Positions 49,154 through 59,971 are shown, numbered from the stretch's first letter. The stretch: 64,000 nt of DNA from Pirellulaceae bacterium (GCA_029243025.1 JAQWSU010000045.1:806001-870000), one strand, 5' to 3'. Numbers and translations are program-made. The notes: a model not told the origin generated them from the sequence alone.

Positions 49154-49349
49154 GGTCGATCGAGATCCAATCTTGCACGTCGGCCGTCATCCCGACCTCA
49201 AAACGATGAAAACTTTTGTATTGGACCGTCAGCTGACATTGTCCGCGGAATTGTTAGCGGCCATGATAGAAGAAGTCACCTGCAGGTGGTACGGAAACAG
49301 TTGGTACCAGAAACTAGTCCCTCGTTGGTTAGGTAAGAGAGAGATCTCC

Positions 49350-50057
49350 ATGCTCCGGACAATGAACGCTGTACTCTTGGCAGTTTCCTGTGCTCTTCTA
49401 GGGTGCGCTGGCTGTGCAAAGTCGACGAGCGAAATCAGCTCCCCCGCGAATGATTCCACGGCGTCAACCCAAGTCGATCCAGCATCAGCGGATCAGAATG
49501 AGAAAACGCCCGTCAATGAAACGGAGACTAAGAAGATGCAAAAGGTCACCTTGGGAGCCGGCTGTTTCTGGTGTATCGAAGCCGTGCTCGATCGCGTGAA
49601 GGGAGTTGAATCGGTCGTATCCGGTTATATGGGCGGGGATATCGAAAACCCGACCTATGAGCAGATTTGCACCGGAACGACAAATCATGCCGAAGTGGTA
49701 GAAGTGACTTTTGATCCGGAGATCATTTCTTTCGATCAGTTGCTCGAGGTGTTCTGGCAACTCCACGATCCCACCACCTTAAACCGCCAAGGTTTCGACG
49801 TGGGTACCCAATACCGCTCGGCTATTTTCTTTCATGACGATGAACAGCGAGCCAGTGCCGAAGAATCAAAAAAGAAATGGGACGACAGCGGAAAATTCCC
49901 GTCGCCAATCGTGACAGAAATCACGCCCGCCGTCGTTTTGTACCCGGCAGAGTTGTACCACCAGGAATACTTTGAAAAGAATCCTGGCAACCCATACTGC
50001 CGAGCAAACATCCTTCCCAAGTTCAAAAAACTTGGCTTGTTGCGAGAGGCAGAATAG
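49350..50057 (+). CDS. msrA: Lipoprotein peptide methionine sulfoxide reductase A
   Basis: A 235-residue MsrA that repairs methionine-S-sulfoxide in exported proteins. Residues 1-20 end in a lipobox (CALLGC), so the enzyme is probably lipid-anchored outside the cytoplasm. A Ser/Thr-rich linker follows. The active site is LGAGCFWCIEAVLDRVKGV, with Glu in YEQICTGTTNHAEVVEV and YHQEYFEKNPGNPYC near the end, giving a candidate recycling Cys. The ATG at 49350 is chosen; the open frame reaches 49026 without relevance. Confidence 0.93.
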   Translation: MLRTMNAVLLAVSCALLGCAGCAKSTSEISSPANDSTASTQVDPASADQNEKTPVNETETKKMQKVTLGAGCFWCIEAVLDRVKGVESVVSGYMGGDIENPTYEQICTGTTNHAEVVEVTFDPEIISFDQLLEVFWQLHDPTTLNRQGFDVGTQYRSAIFFHDDEQRASAEESKKKWDDSGKFPSPIVTEITPAVVLYPAELYHQEYFEKNPGNPYCRANILPKFKKLGLLREAE

Positions 50058-50112
50058 CCGTTTTGTAGCACGGTTCGGCCACCGCTGGTCGGCGGGAAGA
50101 TTTTTTGAGCCG

Positions 50113-51156
50113 CTAGATCTGCGTCGCTTCCTGCAAGATTCCAAGATAAAAACTGAAGACTCGGAAGATGAGCACAATCAACAAGATGACGACGCTCCCC
50201 CAGACAACCATGCTACCGATAACGGTCAACACCTTAGCAGCCGTTTCGGCTTGTTGGTGATAATTAGTCGCCAGCTTGTCCATCATCTCCGTTAAGCGGC
50301 CCGAATCCTCACCCACCTGCACCGAGTCAATAAATTCAGCTGGAAACGCGCCGGTCTTCCGCAACACTTCGTGCATTTCCTGCCCCGACTGGAGCCCCAA
50401 TGCGATTTGGTCGGCGTGCTGCCGATAATAATCATTCATCGTGCTGTCCAGTGACAACCGCATGGCTCCCTTGGCATCTGCTCCTGCATCAATCGCAAGG
50501 GCTAACGTCCAAGCCATGCGAGAAAGTGACATCACCTGAACACTCTTTCCGATGCCGGGAAGTTGGATCAGCAGACTCTGACCAATCTTTGCAAAAGGGC
50601 CACGGGTTACGAACAAATAGATTCCCCAACCGATCAACCCGAGAAATGTCAGACCGATCAGGTATCGAATAAAACCCGAAACGCCGACCAGTCCAAATCC
50701 GAGGATGTCAACGTTTTCGCCCGTCATACTGGCCACCCAACCAAGCGCCAGAATCATGATGCCCAGGATCACAATCACAGCACCTAATTGCAACATGGGC
50801 CAGATGATCCCCGCAACAAATATCAATCGCAAACTCTTTAGATGCTCATAGTGGTCGGCAAGCTTCAACAGAACTCGATCCAACGTGCCAGTCTTTTCAC
50901 CCACTTTGACCATTTCACAGAAAAAGGGTGGAAAATAGCCATCGGCCTGCTGAAAGGCATCGGTCAAAGAATCTCCACGGGAGACAGCTTGCTGCACCGC
51001 AGTCAGTTTTTCGCAATAAACACGTCCGCCCCCAGCCCCGATCTCCGTTTCCATAACCCTGCGGACATCAATGCCTGCATCCAACGAGGTACCCAAGCGT
51101 CGGCAGAACGCGGCAAGCGGTTTCAGACCGACCCTTGGTGCCAATCCTATCGCCAT
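50113..51156 (-). CDS. Type II secretion/type IV pilus F-family inner-membrane protein
   Basis: A 347-residue GspF/PilC-like protein with two duplicated T2SSF domains, each with a conserved core: GDSLTDAFQQADGYFPPFFC then EMVKVGEKTGTLDRVL, and later GQEMHEVLRKTGAFPAEF then SVQVGEDSGRLTEMMD. Three membrane segments are visible, including the C-terminal VVWGSVVILLIVLIF. AGGAG precedes the start. No other secretion gene is nearby, so the partner apparatus is elsewhere. Confidence 0.9.
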   Translation of the reverse strand: MAIGLAPRVGLKPLAAFCRRLGTSLDAGIDVRRVMETEIGAGGGRVYCEKLTAVQQAVSRGDSLTDAFQQADGYFPPFFCEMVKVGEKTGTLDRVLLKLADHYEHLKSLRLIFVAGIIWPMLQLGAVIVILGIMILALGWVASMTGENVDILGFGLVGVSGFIRYLIGLTFLGLIGWGIYLFVTRGPFAKIGQSLLIQLPGIGKSVQVMSLSRMAWTLALAIDAGADAKGAMRLSLDSTMNDYYRQHADQIALGLQSGQEMHEVLRKTGAFPAEFIDSVQVGEDSGRLTEMMDKLATNYHQQAETAAKVLTVIGSMVVWGSVVILLIVLIFRVFSFYLGILQEATQI

Positions 51157-51428
51157 CTCTTGCTCCTAAATCTATTTTGAGGCCTCGATTCCCAAACTAG
51201 CTTAACCGATTCGTTAGCGGACCAAAGGCTCGTGCGAAGGCTATTTTGCCTGAATCAAGACAGATCAGGCCGCGTTGATCCCGTCAACATCTGTCCTCAG
51301 GCCTAACTGAACCGGCGAAAAGCCGGTAAGATCTGGGCTGGCGTCGATTCGAGCCTACGCCCAAAAGCGTGGACGAATTTGACGGGTTTGGATTCGAGCT
51401 ATTCCTGGTTCTGGAAAGGTTTTTACCG

Positions 51429-52274
51429 GTGGCCCCATCGTGGAACACGATCGCCATTGTCGGTGTTGGCATGATCGGCGGATCGATCGGCCGCGGCCTG
51501 CTGGCTCGTGGAATCGTGGACCGAGTGATTGGTATTGGCCGCAATTCGAGCCGATTAGAATTAGCGAAGCAGGTTTCCGCCGTCAGTGAGACGACCACCG
51601 ATCTGGCGGCTGGGGTCGCAGAAGCCGAGCTGACAATTATCTGTACACCGGTTGGCACAATCGCCGATTTCGCCAGACAAATTGCAAAGAATTGCCCGAC
51701 CCATGGTTTGATCACCGACGCAGGCAGCACCAAACGGAAGATCGTTGAGTCATTGCAACAAACACCTTCTGTTTCACAATTTGTGGGCAGCCACCCGTTG
51801 GCAGGCAGCGAGAAAGCGGGCGTCGAACATGCAGATGGCGATCTGCTGGTAGATCGACTGGTGATTGTCACTCCCAGCGAGTTAACAGCTGCGGGCAACA
51901 CCGAAAAAATCAGCAGGTTCTGGACTTCTCTGGAAGCCAACGTGCGGGAAATGTCTCCAGCGAACCACGATCAAGCAGTGGCAGCAATCAGTCATGTGCC
52001 ACACGCGGTTGCCTCAATGCTGGCCGCCGCGACACCGAATTCATTCCTGTCGCTGGCCTCGACCGGCTGGCTCGACACGACTCGTGTTGCGAGTGGCGAT
52101 GCAGAACTTTGGCGACAGATCTTGACTCAGAATCAAACCTGCGTCTTGAACAGTTTACGTGACTTTGAGAAAGTGCTGACTTCATTTCTGAACGCTCTAG
52201 AACAGGGCGACCAAGAAGCGATTCTGAAACTCCTTACAGCGGGAAAGCAGCGACGCGATGCTCTGGCAGATTGA
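51429..52274 (+). CDS. tyrA: Prephenate dehydrogenase
   Basis: A 281-residue TyrA that oxidises prephenate (or arogenate) for tyrosine synthesis. Marks: NAD site [32 protein letters not shown] and [20 protein letters not shown] (catalytic His). GTG at 51429 with GGAAAGG at 51413-51419 is preferred over the longer frame from 51369. No ACT or chorismate mutase domain. The stop overlaps purL by 17 bases. Confidence 0.9.
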   Translation: MAPSWNTIAIVGVGMIGGSIGRGLLARGIVDRVIGIGRNSSRLELAKQVSAVSETTTDLAAGVAEAELTIICTPVGTIADFARQIAKNCPTHGLITDAGSTKRKIVESLQQTPSVSQFVGSHPLAGSEKAGVEHADGDLLVDRLVIVTPSELTAAGNTEKISRFWTSLEANVREMSPANHDQAVAAISHVPHAVASMLAAATPNSFLSLASTGWLDTTRVASGDAELWRQILTQNQTCVLNSLRDFEKVLTSFLNALEQGDQEAILKLLTAGKQRRDALAD

Positions 52275-55176
52275 GATTTATCCGGCAGTAGGATTACCCG
52301 ACCAAGACGCTCAACAGGTGGCTGCGGAAGCGGCGGATCTGGGCATCAGCTCGAATTTAAAAATTCGAACAGCCCGAGGCTACCTGATCGAAGGGGTTCT
52401 GGAGCAGCCTGAGGCACAACTGTTGGCCGATCAGTTGCTCGCTGATCGAGTGGTTGAACGAACCGTAGTCGCCCCCGTCGGCGCGGCCCAGCTTTCAGAA
52501 TCATCCAATGGGACCCCACAACTGGTTTACGTCTTACCCAAACCGGGGGTGATGGACCCGGTGGCTCAGAGTGCTCAACAAGCTATTGCGGACTACAACC
52601 TGCCAGTGACTGCTGTCCGCACCTTTCACAAATATTGGCTGGGAGAATCCTCTACCGACCAACTGGATGAATTGTGCAACAAGGTTCTGGCTAACGATTC
52701 TGTTGAACAGGTTGTTCACGGACCACTCCAGCTGGATCGACTCAGCGTGGGTTCAAATTACCGATTCGAGCTGGTAACCATCCCACTGCTCGACTTAGAC
52801 GACGATCAACTGATGGAATTGAGTCGTGAAGGCCAGCTGTATTTGACGTTAGTGGAGATGCAAACGATTCAACAGCATTTTCGCGACCAGCAACGCAACC
52901 CGACTGATGCCGAGCTTGAATCGATCGCTCAAACATGGAGTGAACACTGCAGCCACAAGACGCTTGCCGGTCGCATCGCTTATCAAGACGAAAATGGTAC
53001 TCGCCAATTCGAGAACATGTTGAAGGAAACCATCTTTGCCGCCACCCAAACCATTCGCAAAGCGTGGGGTGAAAACGACTGGTGTGTCAGTGTTTTCGAG
53101 GACAACGCTGGCATTATTCGATTTGACGATGAATTCAACGTTGTTTTCAAGGTCGAAACACACAATCATCCCTCTGCGTTGGAACCCTACGGCGGCGCGA
53201 ACACAGGCATTGGTGGCGTGATTCGCGACCCGCTAGGAACTGGACTCGGTGCCAAACCCGTTTGCAATACGGATGTCTTCTGTTTTGCTCCACCCAATAC
53301 TCCCGTAGAAGAGTTACATGCCGGCGTGCAACACCCACGCCGCGTCATGAAAGGAGTTGTTGCAGGCGTCCGTGATTATGGCAATCGAATGGGTATACCA
53401 ACGGTCAACGGCGCCATCTATTTCGATTCCCGCTACCTAGGGAATCCACTCGTCTATTGTGGCAATGTGGGCATCTTGCCACGCGACAAGTCGCACAAGG
53501 AACCTCAAGCGGGTGACCACATCGTGGTGATTGGAGGCCGCACGGGCCGTGATGGAATACATGGAGCCACCTTCAGTTCCGCCGAATTGACAAGCGAAAG
53601 CGAGACACTATCCGGCGGCGCTGTTCAGATTGGCAACGCAATCACCGAAAAAATGGTCCAAGACGTCTTGCTTGAGGCGCGTGACCGCGGACTGTACAGC
53701 GCAGTGACCGATTGCGGGGCTGGTGGTTTATCGAGTGCCGTCGGTGAAATGGGTGAAAAAATCGGAGCCGAAGTCTGGCTGGACAAGGCGCCAGTCAAGT
53801 ACGAGGGATTGTCCTACACTGAGATCTGGATCTCCGAAGCCCAAGAACGAATGGTTTTCTCAGTACCACCGGAGAAGTGGGATGAATTCCATCTCTTGTG
53901 CGCCTCGGAAAACGTCGAGGCATCCGTCATTGGCCGCTTCGTACCTACCAATCGCCTACAACTAAAGTATCAGGAAAACGTGGTTGCCGATGTGGCGATG
54001 GAATTCTTGCACGATGGTCGGCCCCCAATCATCCGGCAGGCTACCTTCACGCCTCCCGTCAACCAGCCGATAGAAATGCCCGCTCGCAGTGACTATTCGG
54101 ACGATCTGCTCAACATTCTCGGCAGCCTAAATGTGGCAAGTAAAGAATGGGTCATCCGACAATATGATCACGAGGTTCAAGGCGGTAGCGTCATTAAACC
54201 GCTGGTGGGCGTCGCCAATGATGGCCCCGGTGACGCAGCCGTCGTGCGACCCGTTCTAAATTCGAGACAAGGGCTCGTCATCAGCTGCGGAATGAACCCA
54301 CATTTCGGTGATCATGACACCTACCACATGGCAGCCAGCGCCATCGACGAGGCGATCCGGAATGCGGTCGCTGTCGGCGCAGATCCTAGTCGAATTGCCA
54401 TTCTCGATAATTTCTGCTGGGGTTACACCGATCGACCGGAAACATTGGGGTCACTGGTACGAGCCGCTCTCGCCTGCCACGATCTCGCAGTCGCCTTTCA
54501 AACTCCTTTTATCAGCGGCAAAGACAGCCTGAATAATGAGTTCAGCTATCTCGACCAAGAAGGTGAAAAACAAACCATTTCAATTCCACCCTCTCTATTG
54601 ATCAGCGCGTTAGGACAAGTCGACGACGTTTCCAACTGCGTCACGATGGATTTGAAGTCCGCTGGCAATCTTGTATTCCAGGTGGGAATCACACGAGACG
54701 AATTGGGCGGATCCCACTTTGCAATTGCAAATCAGTTGAAGGGTGGAAAAGTTCCAGAAGTTGATACCCATCTTGCCAAGCAGATTTTCCAATCTCTGCA
54801 CCAAGCGATTCAGGCTGGATGGGTGCGGGCCTGCCACGACCTGAGCGAAGGCGGCTTGGCCACCGCCGCTGCTGAAATGGCATTCGCAGGCGGACTAGGG
54901 CTCAAGCTTGACGCCAGCCAAGTGGCCCATGACTTGGGCGAAAACGCCGCAAACGGGGCCGCGGTGATCCTGTTCGCCGAATCCAATTCACGTTTTCTCT
55001 GTGAAGTCAAACCCGAACACTGCTCGGCCTTTCGAGAACTGTTGGGAGATGTGGCCCGTGAAATCGGCGAGGTGACCGACAGCGATCAAATTGAAATCCT
55101 GCTGGACAACCAAACTCTGATTGCATCGTCTCTGACCGAGATGAAGGCAGCTTGGCAAACACCGTTGCAGTGGTAA
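52258..55176 (+). CDS. purL: FGAM synthase, PurL with fused PurS-like N-terminus
   Basis: A 972-residue phosphoribosylformylglycinamidine synthase for purine synthesis. The first about 80 residues ([19 protein letters not shown]) and the next about 80 ([20 protein letters not shown]) both look like PurS domains, the second clearly so. The synthetase core then begins near residue 215: [36 protein letters not shown] and [13 protein letters not shown]. Unlike large PurL it lacks the C-terminal glutaminase, which is the separate purQ at 55289. Longer than the small PurL (about 740) by the PurS fusion. It starts inside the tyrA stop region. Confidence 0.93.
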   Translation: MLWQIEIYPAVGLPDQDAQQVAAEAADLGISSNLKIRTARGYLIEGVLEQPEAQLLADQLLADRVVERTVVAPVGAAQLSESSNGTPQLVYVLPKPGVMDPVAQSAQQAIADYNLPVTAVRTFHKYWLGESSTDQLDELCNKVLANDSVEQVVHGPLQLDRLSVGSNYRFELVTIPLLDLDDDQLMELSREGQLYLTLVEMQTIQQHFRDQQRNPTDAELESIAQTWSEHCSHKTLAGRIAYQDENGTRQFENMLKETIFAATQTIRKAWGENDWCVSVFEDNAGIIRFDDEFNVVFKVETHNHPSALEPYGGANTGIGGVIRDPLGTGLGAKPVCNTDVFCFAPPNTPVEELHAGVQHPRRVMKGVVAGVRDYGNRMGIPTVNGAIYFDSRYLGNPLVYCGNVGILPRDKSHKEPQAGDHIVVIGGRTGRDGIHGATFSSAELTSESETLSGGAVQIGNAITEKMVQDVLLEARDRGLYSAVTDCGAGGLSSAVGEMGEKIGAEVWLDKAPVKYEGLSYTEIWISEAQERMVFSVPPEKWDEFHLLCASENVEASVIGRFVPTNRLQLKYQENVVADVAMEFLHDGRPPIIRQATFTPPVNQPIEMPARSDYSDDLLNILGSLNVASKEWVIRQYDHEVQGGSVIKPLVGVANDGPGDAAVVRPVLNSRQGLVISCGMNPHFGDHDTYHMAASAIDEAIRNAVAVGADPSRIAILDNFCWGYTDRPETLGSLVRAALACHDLAVAFQTPFISGKDSLNNEFSYLDQEGEKQTISIPPSLLISALGQVDDVSNCVTMDLKSAGNLVFQVGITRDELGGSHFAIANQLKGGKVPEVDTHLAKQIFQSLHQAIQAGWVRACHDLSEGGLATAAAEMAFAGGLGLKLDASQVAHDLGENAANGAAVILFAESNSRFLCEVKPEHCSAFRELLGDVAREIGEVTDSDQIEILLDNQTLIASSLTEMKAAWQTPLQW

Positions 55177-55288
55177 CACGAACTGAAACTCTTGAGCAAA
55201 CAACGACGTGAATCACTGCACGATTGAGACCACCCAAACAATATCAGACCGCAGCTAGAATTCACCCGAAAGAAATGACGACTCCACC

Positions 55289-56077
55289 ATGGCAGCACCA
55301 CGCGTATTGATTCTTCGCGCACCTGGCACTAACTGCGATCGCGAAACCGCATTCGCCTTTGAACAAGCCGGCGGATCACCGGACATCGTGCATATCAATC
55401 GTCTGCTTGAAACGCCGAGCCTGGCAGCAAGCTACCAAATCCTCTGCCTACCCGGCGGCTTCAGCTACGGCGATGATATCGCCGCGGGCCGCATCGCTGC
55501 TGGACAAATGCGACACCACCTCTACGATTCATTGCAAGACTTCCGACAGCATGACAAATTGATTCTCGGTATCTGCAACGGCTTTCAGATACTGCTCAAA
55601 GCCGGAATTCTTTTGGCCGACCACGGTGAACTCGGCCCACAGGCAACATTGGCCTGGAATGATTCATCACAATTTGAAGATCGCTGGGTCCACCTGAAAG
55701 CAACGGGCGACCACTGCGTCTTTCTACGAGATATCCAATCTATCTATCTACCAATCGCCCATGCCGAGGGTAAGTTCATCGCCCGAGACACAACGACACT
55801 GAGCCAGCTTGAAGCCGCAGGAAACCTCACACTGAGGTATATCAAACCGCAACAAAATGGACGTGCTTTGTCGGAAGCACTCCCGTTTCCATTTAACCCA
55901 AACGGCTCACAGGCAAACGTCGCTGGTGCTTGCGATGATTCTGGCAGAGTCTTCGGATTGATGCCGCATCCGGAACGCTACATCGATCCGACTCATCACC
56001 CACGCTGGACTCGTCAACCGACTGATGAAATCAACGGACTGAAGGTTTTCCAAAACGCAGTTGATTTCTTTGCGTAA
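55289..56077 (+). CDS. purQ: FGAM synthase glutaminase subunit
   Basis: A 262-residue class I amidotransferase that supplies ammonia to PurL. Marks: LILRAPGTNCDRETAFAFE, LPGGFSYGDDIAAGRIAAG, nucleophile Cys in LILGICNGFQILLKAG and catalytic His-Glu in LMPHPERYIDPTHH. Follows purL by 112 bases on the same strand. Length is normal. Confidence 0.95.
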   Translation: MAAPRVLILRAPGTNCDRETAFAFEQAGGSPDIVHINRLLETPSLAASYQILCLPGGFSYGDDIAAGRIAAGQMRHHLYDSLQDFRQHDKLILGICNGFQILLKAGILLADHGELGPQATLAWNDSSQFEDRWVHLKATGDHCVFLRDIQSIYLPIAHAEGKFIARDTTTLSQLEAAGNLTLRYIKPQQNGRALSEALPFPFNPNGSQANVAGACDDSGRVFGLMPHPERYIDPTHHPRWTRQPTDEINGLKVFQNAVDFFA

Positions 56078-56080
56078 CCA

Positions 56081-56515
56081 TCACTTGAAGTGAATGTCGC
56101 AGCTACTCGATTCGCAGCTGACACGCCCCCACCGATAGCGTTGCTTCGCCACGCACCGATACAACCATTGCCAAAGCCCCGTGGTGCCTGGCAGATTCAA
56201 AATGGGTGCCAGCGGCCATAACATTGGCAATTGACGACTCAGTCGAATGAGCGCCCCGGCACCGGCGTAACGATTCCCCCGCGGATCGATTAAATACATC
56301 TGCTTCATCAAGTCGTCGTGAGTCAGATCGGGAAAACGTCGGGCAACCTCGGGATCATGCAACGAAAGAAACGCCAAAGCAGATCGCCGATCCCAACCCG
56401 CCAAACGCTCAACCTGACGGCAACAAAATTTGCACTGACCGTCGTAGATCACAAGGCTGGCAGCGGGCCGGTCGCTTGGTGAAGGTAGTCTTGGTTTGTC
56501 GTTTCTATCAATCAT
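56081..56515 (-). CDS. DCC-family (DUF393) thiol-disulfide oxidoreductase-like protein
   Basis: A 144-residue protein with the DCC-family opening LVIYDGQCKFCCRQVERLAG (Cys-x-x-Cys) and the follow-up ALIRLSRQLPMLWPLAPIL. ATG at 56515 is chosen since GAGGCGG lies just upstream; the frame to 56557 is longer. The function is uncharacterised, with thioredoxin-like redox chemistry suspected. Confidence 0.85.
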   Translation of the reverse strand: MIDRNDKPRLPSPSDRPAASLVIYDGQCKFCCRQVERLAGWDRRSALAFLSLHDPEVARRFPDLTHDDLMKQMYLIDPRGNRYAGAGALIRLSRQLPMLWPLAPILNLPGTTGLWQWLYRCVAKQRYRWGRVSCESSSCDIHFK

Positions 56516-56806
56516 GACAATCCGCCTCGTAAATAAAAACGGCTTCGCATCAGTCAAAACCGCTACTATTCAGCGATGATAACTTACCCGATCGGCCAGC
56601 CAGGAGGGGAACAGATAAAGATCTACGTTTATTCTTGAGCCGATCCGGCCAATTTCGCCTCATCAGCGTAAAATATGGCAGACAAACGAGAAAAATCAGC
56701 CGGCGCGGACAAAACGGGAAAGGTTTATAATGCGGGCAATCAGGCCACTCTCAAACGATCGCGAGTCAGGTGAGATCGAACAGGCAGAGACCAGGAGCAG
56801 AAGCAA

Positions 56807-58468
56807 ATGAACGACCTACGCAAACAGATCCGTAGCGCCCACCATCGAATGGTGCTGCAACAGTTCATCTCGATCACCCTGTGGTCTGTTTGCGGCGCCC
56901 TGGTCGTTGCTGGGATTGGAATCTCCATCCCCAAAATCTGGCCGATCACCGCGGACAAAAGTTTTTGGACCATCGGTTGGCTCGTCGGGTCGCTCGGAGT
57001 GGGCCTTATCGTGGCCGCCGTCATGACCTACGTCCAACGAAAGAATGCTCTCGACGCGGCGATTGAGATCGACCGTCGTTTTGGACTGAAGGAACGCGTT
57101 TCAAGCTGCCTATCGCTGAGCGAAGAACAGCAAAACACTGAAGCGGGGCGGGCTCTGGTTGATGATGCTGTGCGCCGTGTCAATCAGGTTGACGTCAGGC
57201 AAGAATTTCGGGTTTCACCCGGTCGATGGGCTTGGCTACCCTTCAGTATGGCAGCAGTCGTGTTCGGGTTGGCATTTCTCACTGACGCAACGCCTGTCCC
57301 TCCATCCAAGGTCGAAGCGGCGACGCTATCTCGGAAACGCGTTCAAAAATCGACAACTGAACTGAAAAAGAAAATCGAACAACAACGCAAGAAGGCGCTC
57401 GAACAAGGATTGAAGGATGCTGGGAGTCTCTTCCAGAAAATTGAAAAAGGCATGGACAACATGGCCAATAAGAACGACGTGGATCGCAAAAAAGCGATGC
57501 TGAAACTCAACGATCTCGCCAGCGACATCAAAAAACGTCAAAAAAAGCTGGGAAGCCAAGACGAAATGCGGAAGCAACTCAAGCAGCTCAAAGATCTGAA
57601 ACAAGGTCCCGCCGAGCAAATGTCCAAAGCATTGAGCAAGGGTGATTTCAAGACGGCGATGAATGAATTGAACAAAATGCAAGAGCAGCTTCGTCAAGGC
57701 GAGATGTCAAAAGCGGATCAAGAGAAGTTGAAGCAGCAGCTCGATCAGATGAAACAAGGGCTGCAACAAATGGCTGATGCTCACGAAGCAAAAAAAGCAC
57801 AGTTGGAAAAAGAAATCAAGAAACAGATCGCCCAAGGTGATCGAAAAGCGGCAGGAGAACTGCAACGCAAACTCGATAAGATGAAACAGCAAGACGAACA
57901 AACTAAAAAAATGGCCAACATGGCCAAACAGCTTTCTGAGTGCTCAAACTGCATGAAAGAAGGTGATGCCAAAGGTGCTGCCGCTAAAATGGCCCAGATG
58001 TCGGAATCATTGCAGCAGATGGCCCAGGAAATGGAAGAAATGGAAATGCTCGAGGAGTCACTCGATCAAATTGCACAAGCCAAAGATTCAATGGATTGCA
58101 GCAACTGCGAAGGAGCCGGCTGTTCAATGTGCCAAGGTGGTGGTGCTGAGGGAGGCATGAACGGATCCGGGATGAGCGAAGGCGGTCGCGGACTCGGCGA
58201 AGGTCGGGGACAGGGCGATCGCCCCGAAGAAGAAACTAAAAACGGATTCTACAACTCGCAGGTTCGCGCAAAAATCGGACGCGGACAAGCGGTCGCGACC
58301 GGCACCGCCTCGGGCTCCAACAAAGCAGGCGAGGCATTAGAAAGTATCAAAACGGAAATTGAGTCCACAAAACGATCCGACGACGATCCGTTGACCGGCC
58401 AACGACTGCCAAAGCCCCAACGTGAGCTGGCCCGCGAATATTTCGACGCGATCCGAGAGGGCAAATAA
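56807..58468 (+). CDS. Membrane protein with long coiled coil and CxxC zinc-like cluster
   Basis: A 553-residue protein, not identifiable by name. Two N-terminal membrane segments (LWSVCGALVVAGIGISI, IGWLVGSLGVGLIVAAVM) and a third near 150 (LPFSMAAVVFGLAFLTDA). Residues about 175-420 are a nearly continuous Gln/Lys/Glu/Met coiled coil. Near 379 is CSNC, and near 430-443 DCSNCEGAGCSMCQGGGAEG, resembling DnaJ-type C-x-x-C-x-G zinc motifs. AGGAG precedes the ATG. Seen as a planctomycete-type scaffold; function unknown. Confidence 0.75.
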   Translation: MNDLRKQIRSAHHRMVLQQFISITLWSVCGALVVAGIGISIPKIWPITADKSFWTIGWLVGSLGVGLIVAAVMTYVQRKNALDAAIEIDRRFGLKERVSSCLSLSEEQQNTEAGRALVDDAVRRVNQVDVRQEFRVSPGRWAWLPFSMAAVVFGLAFLTDATPVPPSKVEAATLSRKRVQKSTTELKKKIEQQRKKALEQGLKDAGSLFQKIEKGMDNMANKNDVDRKKAMLKLNDLASDIKKRQKKLGSQDEMRKQLKQLKDLKQGPAEQMSKALSKGDFKTAMNELNKMQEQLRQGEMSKADQEKLKQQLDQMKQGLQQMADAHEAKKAQLEKEIKKQIAQGDRKAAGELQRKLDKMKQQDEQTKKMANMAKQLSECSNCMKEGDAKGAAAKMAQMSESLQQMAQEMEEMEMLEESLDQIAQAKDSMDCSNCEGAGCSMCQGGGAEGGMNGSGMSEGGRGLGEGRGQGDRPEEETKNGFYNSQVRAKIGRGQAVATGTASGSNKAGEALESIKTEIESTKRSDDDPLTGQRLPKPQRELAREYFDAIREGK

Positions 58469-58738
58469 GCTCAGCTTGCTCCACTTTTTCCCTGCAACCG
58501 CTCCATTCGGCCACATCGAGAACCATTTCTGGGGGTGATAGTTGTACCCAAGACGAAGGATAGGTAAGATATCCTGACTAGGAAGGCTGCTATCGCGGCC
58601 GTTTTCGCCGATTGCCAAACCTAACTTTCTACGTCTTTCAGCATTTTGTTGCGTCTTAATCAAACTGTAAGCAACAATTCGTTATGGATTTCACAACGAT
58701 AAAAGATTCGCTGACCCTATGAAATGAGGACGAAGTCA

Positions 58739-59971
58739 ATGCGTCGACTATCAATTGGACGACTGATCGCTGTCATTTTTTCCGTGACGGTTGTGTTGTT
58801 GTTCAGCATCGACACGACATCCGCATGTCGTTTTCTATGGCGATCACGCTGCTACACGCCCGTGTATTGCTGTCCACCTACTTGTGAAGTGGTTGTCGAT
58901 TCGAGCTGCTGCTCCGACAACAGCGACGGTCACGCCGTCGACGCGACGACACACGAAACACCAACCCACGATCACGCTGCACCCGCTGATCCTCCCGCGC
59001 CTGCTGATCCTCCGGCACCTGCTGATCCTCCGGCACCCGCTGATCCTCCGGCACCCGCTGCAGACGATTCTACGAAGGCACCGGCTACCGACGACGCGGA
59101 TCAATCTCCAACCGAAGACGCCACACTTCCCGGCGACGAACCCAAACTCGATTTGCCCGGAGACGATAGCGACGAGCTGAGCCTGTTTGATGAACCGGCA
59201 ACGGACGATGCGGGATCTAACGACAGCTTGCCGCCGATGCCCGAGGATGACAACGATATTCTGTCCGATCCGCTGCCTGACGACAGCTCCGAGGATGAAA
59301 CTGATATCGATGTTCTCCTGCCGGCAGACGAAGACGAACTTCCCGCGGACGACGCCCTACCGGCCGTTGAGCCACCGGCGGACGATGACGAGCTGGACGA
59401 TCTGTTTGGCGAATCAGAACCGGCGGAAAATGGTGACGAACGCGTCGCCAATAACCCGGAAGACGAAGGCGACGACTTGTTTGAGGACCTCGACGTCGAA
59501 GTTGACATTCAAGAACCGGCTGATTTGCCAGTCGATTCGGATGAGACGGAGGATCTTTTCCCAACGGACGACGCAGACGCACTCCCCAGTGACTCCGATG
59601 ACACGGAAGATCTTTTCCCAACGGACGACGCAGACGAAACTCCCAGCGACTCAGAAGATTCCGATGACGACCTGGATAACTTGTTCGGCCAAGCTTCGGC
59701 AACAAAAGCCCCAGCAACCGCACAAGTCACAACACCTGTCGAACAATCGAATTCGACACCACTTTTCCGCGTGTGGACCGACGATACGGGCGACTACCGC
59801 ACCGTAGGTCAACTCGTCAAGATCAGTGACACACATATCCGACTGCTCAAAGACAATGGACGTTTTTCGACAGTTCCCAAACATCGCCTCAGCGAAGGTG
59901 ATTTGGCTTATGTGCAGCAAATGGCCAAGCAAATGGGAATTGAGACGATCGAACAAATCGCGAGTCGATAA
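58739..59971 (+). CDS. Secreted acidic repeat protein with C-terminal SHD1 domain
   Basis: A 410-residue exported protein. Signal peptide about 1-30 (LIAVIFSVTVVLLFSID). A Cys-rich stretch (CYTPVYCCPPTCEVVVDSSC) follows, then four ADPPAP repeats and a very acidic Asp/Glu/Ser/Pro region, then the C-terminal 70 residues, FRVWTDDTGDYRTVGQLVKI and LLKDNGRFSTVPKHRLSEGD, typical of SHD1 (SLA1 homology) domains common in planctomycetes. ATG at 58739 is chosen because GAGGA lies upstream; ATG at 58724 has none. Role unknown; probably extracytoplasmic. Confidence 0.82.
   Translation: MRRLSIGRLIAVIFSVTVVLLFSIDTTSACRFLWRSRCYTPVYCCPPTCEVVVDSSCCSDNSDGHAVDATTHETPTHDHAAPADPPAPADPPAPADPPAPADPPAPAADDSTKAPATDDADQSPTEDATLPGDEPKLDLPGDDSDELSLFDEPATDDAGSNDSLPPMPEDDNDILSDPLPDDSSEDETDIDVLLPADEDELPADDALPAVEPPADDDELDDLFGESEPAENGDERVANNPEDEGDDLFEDLDVEVDIQEPADLPVDSDETEDLFPTDDADALPSDSDDTEDLFPTDDADETPSDSEDSDDDLDNLFGQASATKAPATAQVTTPVEQSNSTPLFRVWTDDTGDYRTVGQLVKISDTHIRLLKDNGRFSTVPKHRLSEGDLAYVQQMAKQMGIETIEQIASR
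58984..59055. repeat. 18-base tandem repeat (ADPPAP)
   Basis: About four copies of an 18-base unit (core GCTGATCCTCCGGCACC) encode ADPPAP in the Pro-rich linker of the SHD1 protein; copies differ at a few positions. Confidence 0.85.
59534..59647. repeat. 57-base tandem repeat in acidic region
   Basis: Two 57-base copies (59534-59590, 59591-59647) share the core GAAGATCTTTTCCCAACGGA (one synonymous change) and encode DSD-TEDLFPTDDAD; the start of a third degenerate copy follows. Confidence 0.85.

Noticed and set aside
52258-55176. Reading PurL as truncated because it lacks a glutaminase domain
   Set aside because: purQ is encoded separately 112 bases downstream, so the architecture is complete.
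59217-59723. 168-codon minus-strand frame
   Set aside because: Arg/Pro-rich complement of the acidic repeats in the SHD1 gene.
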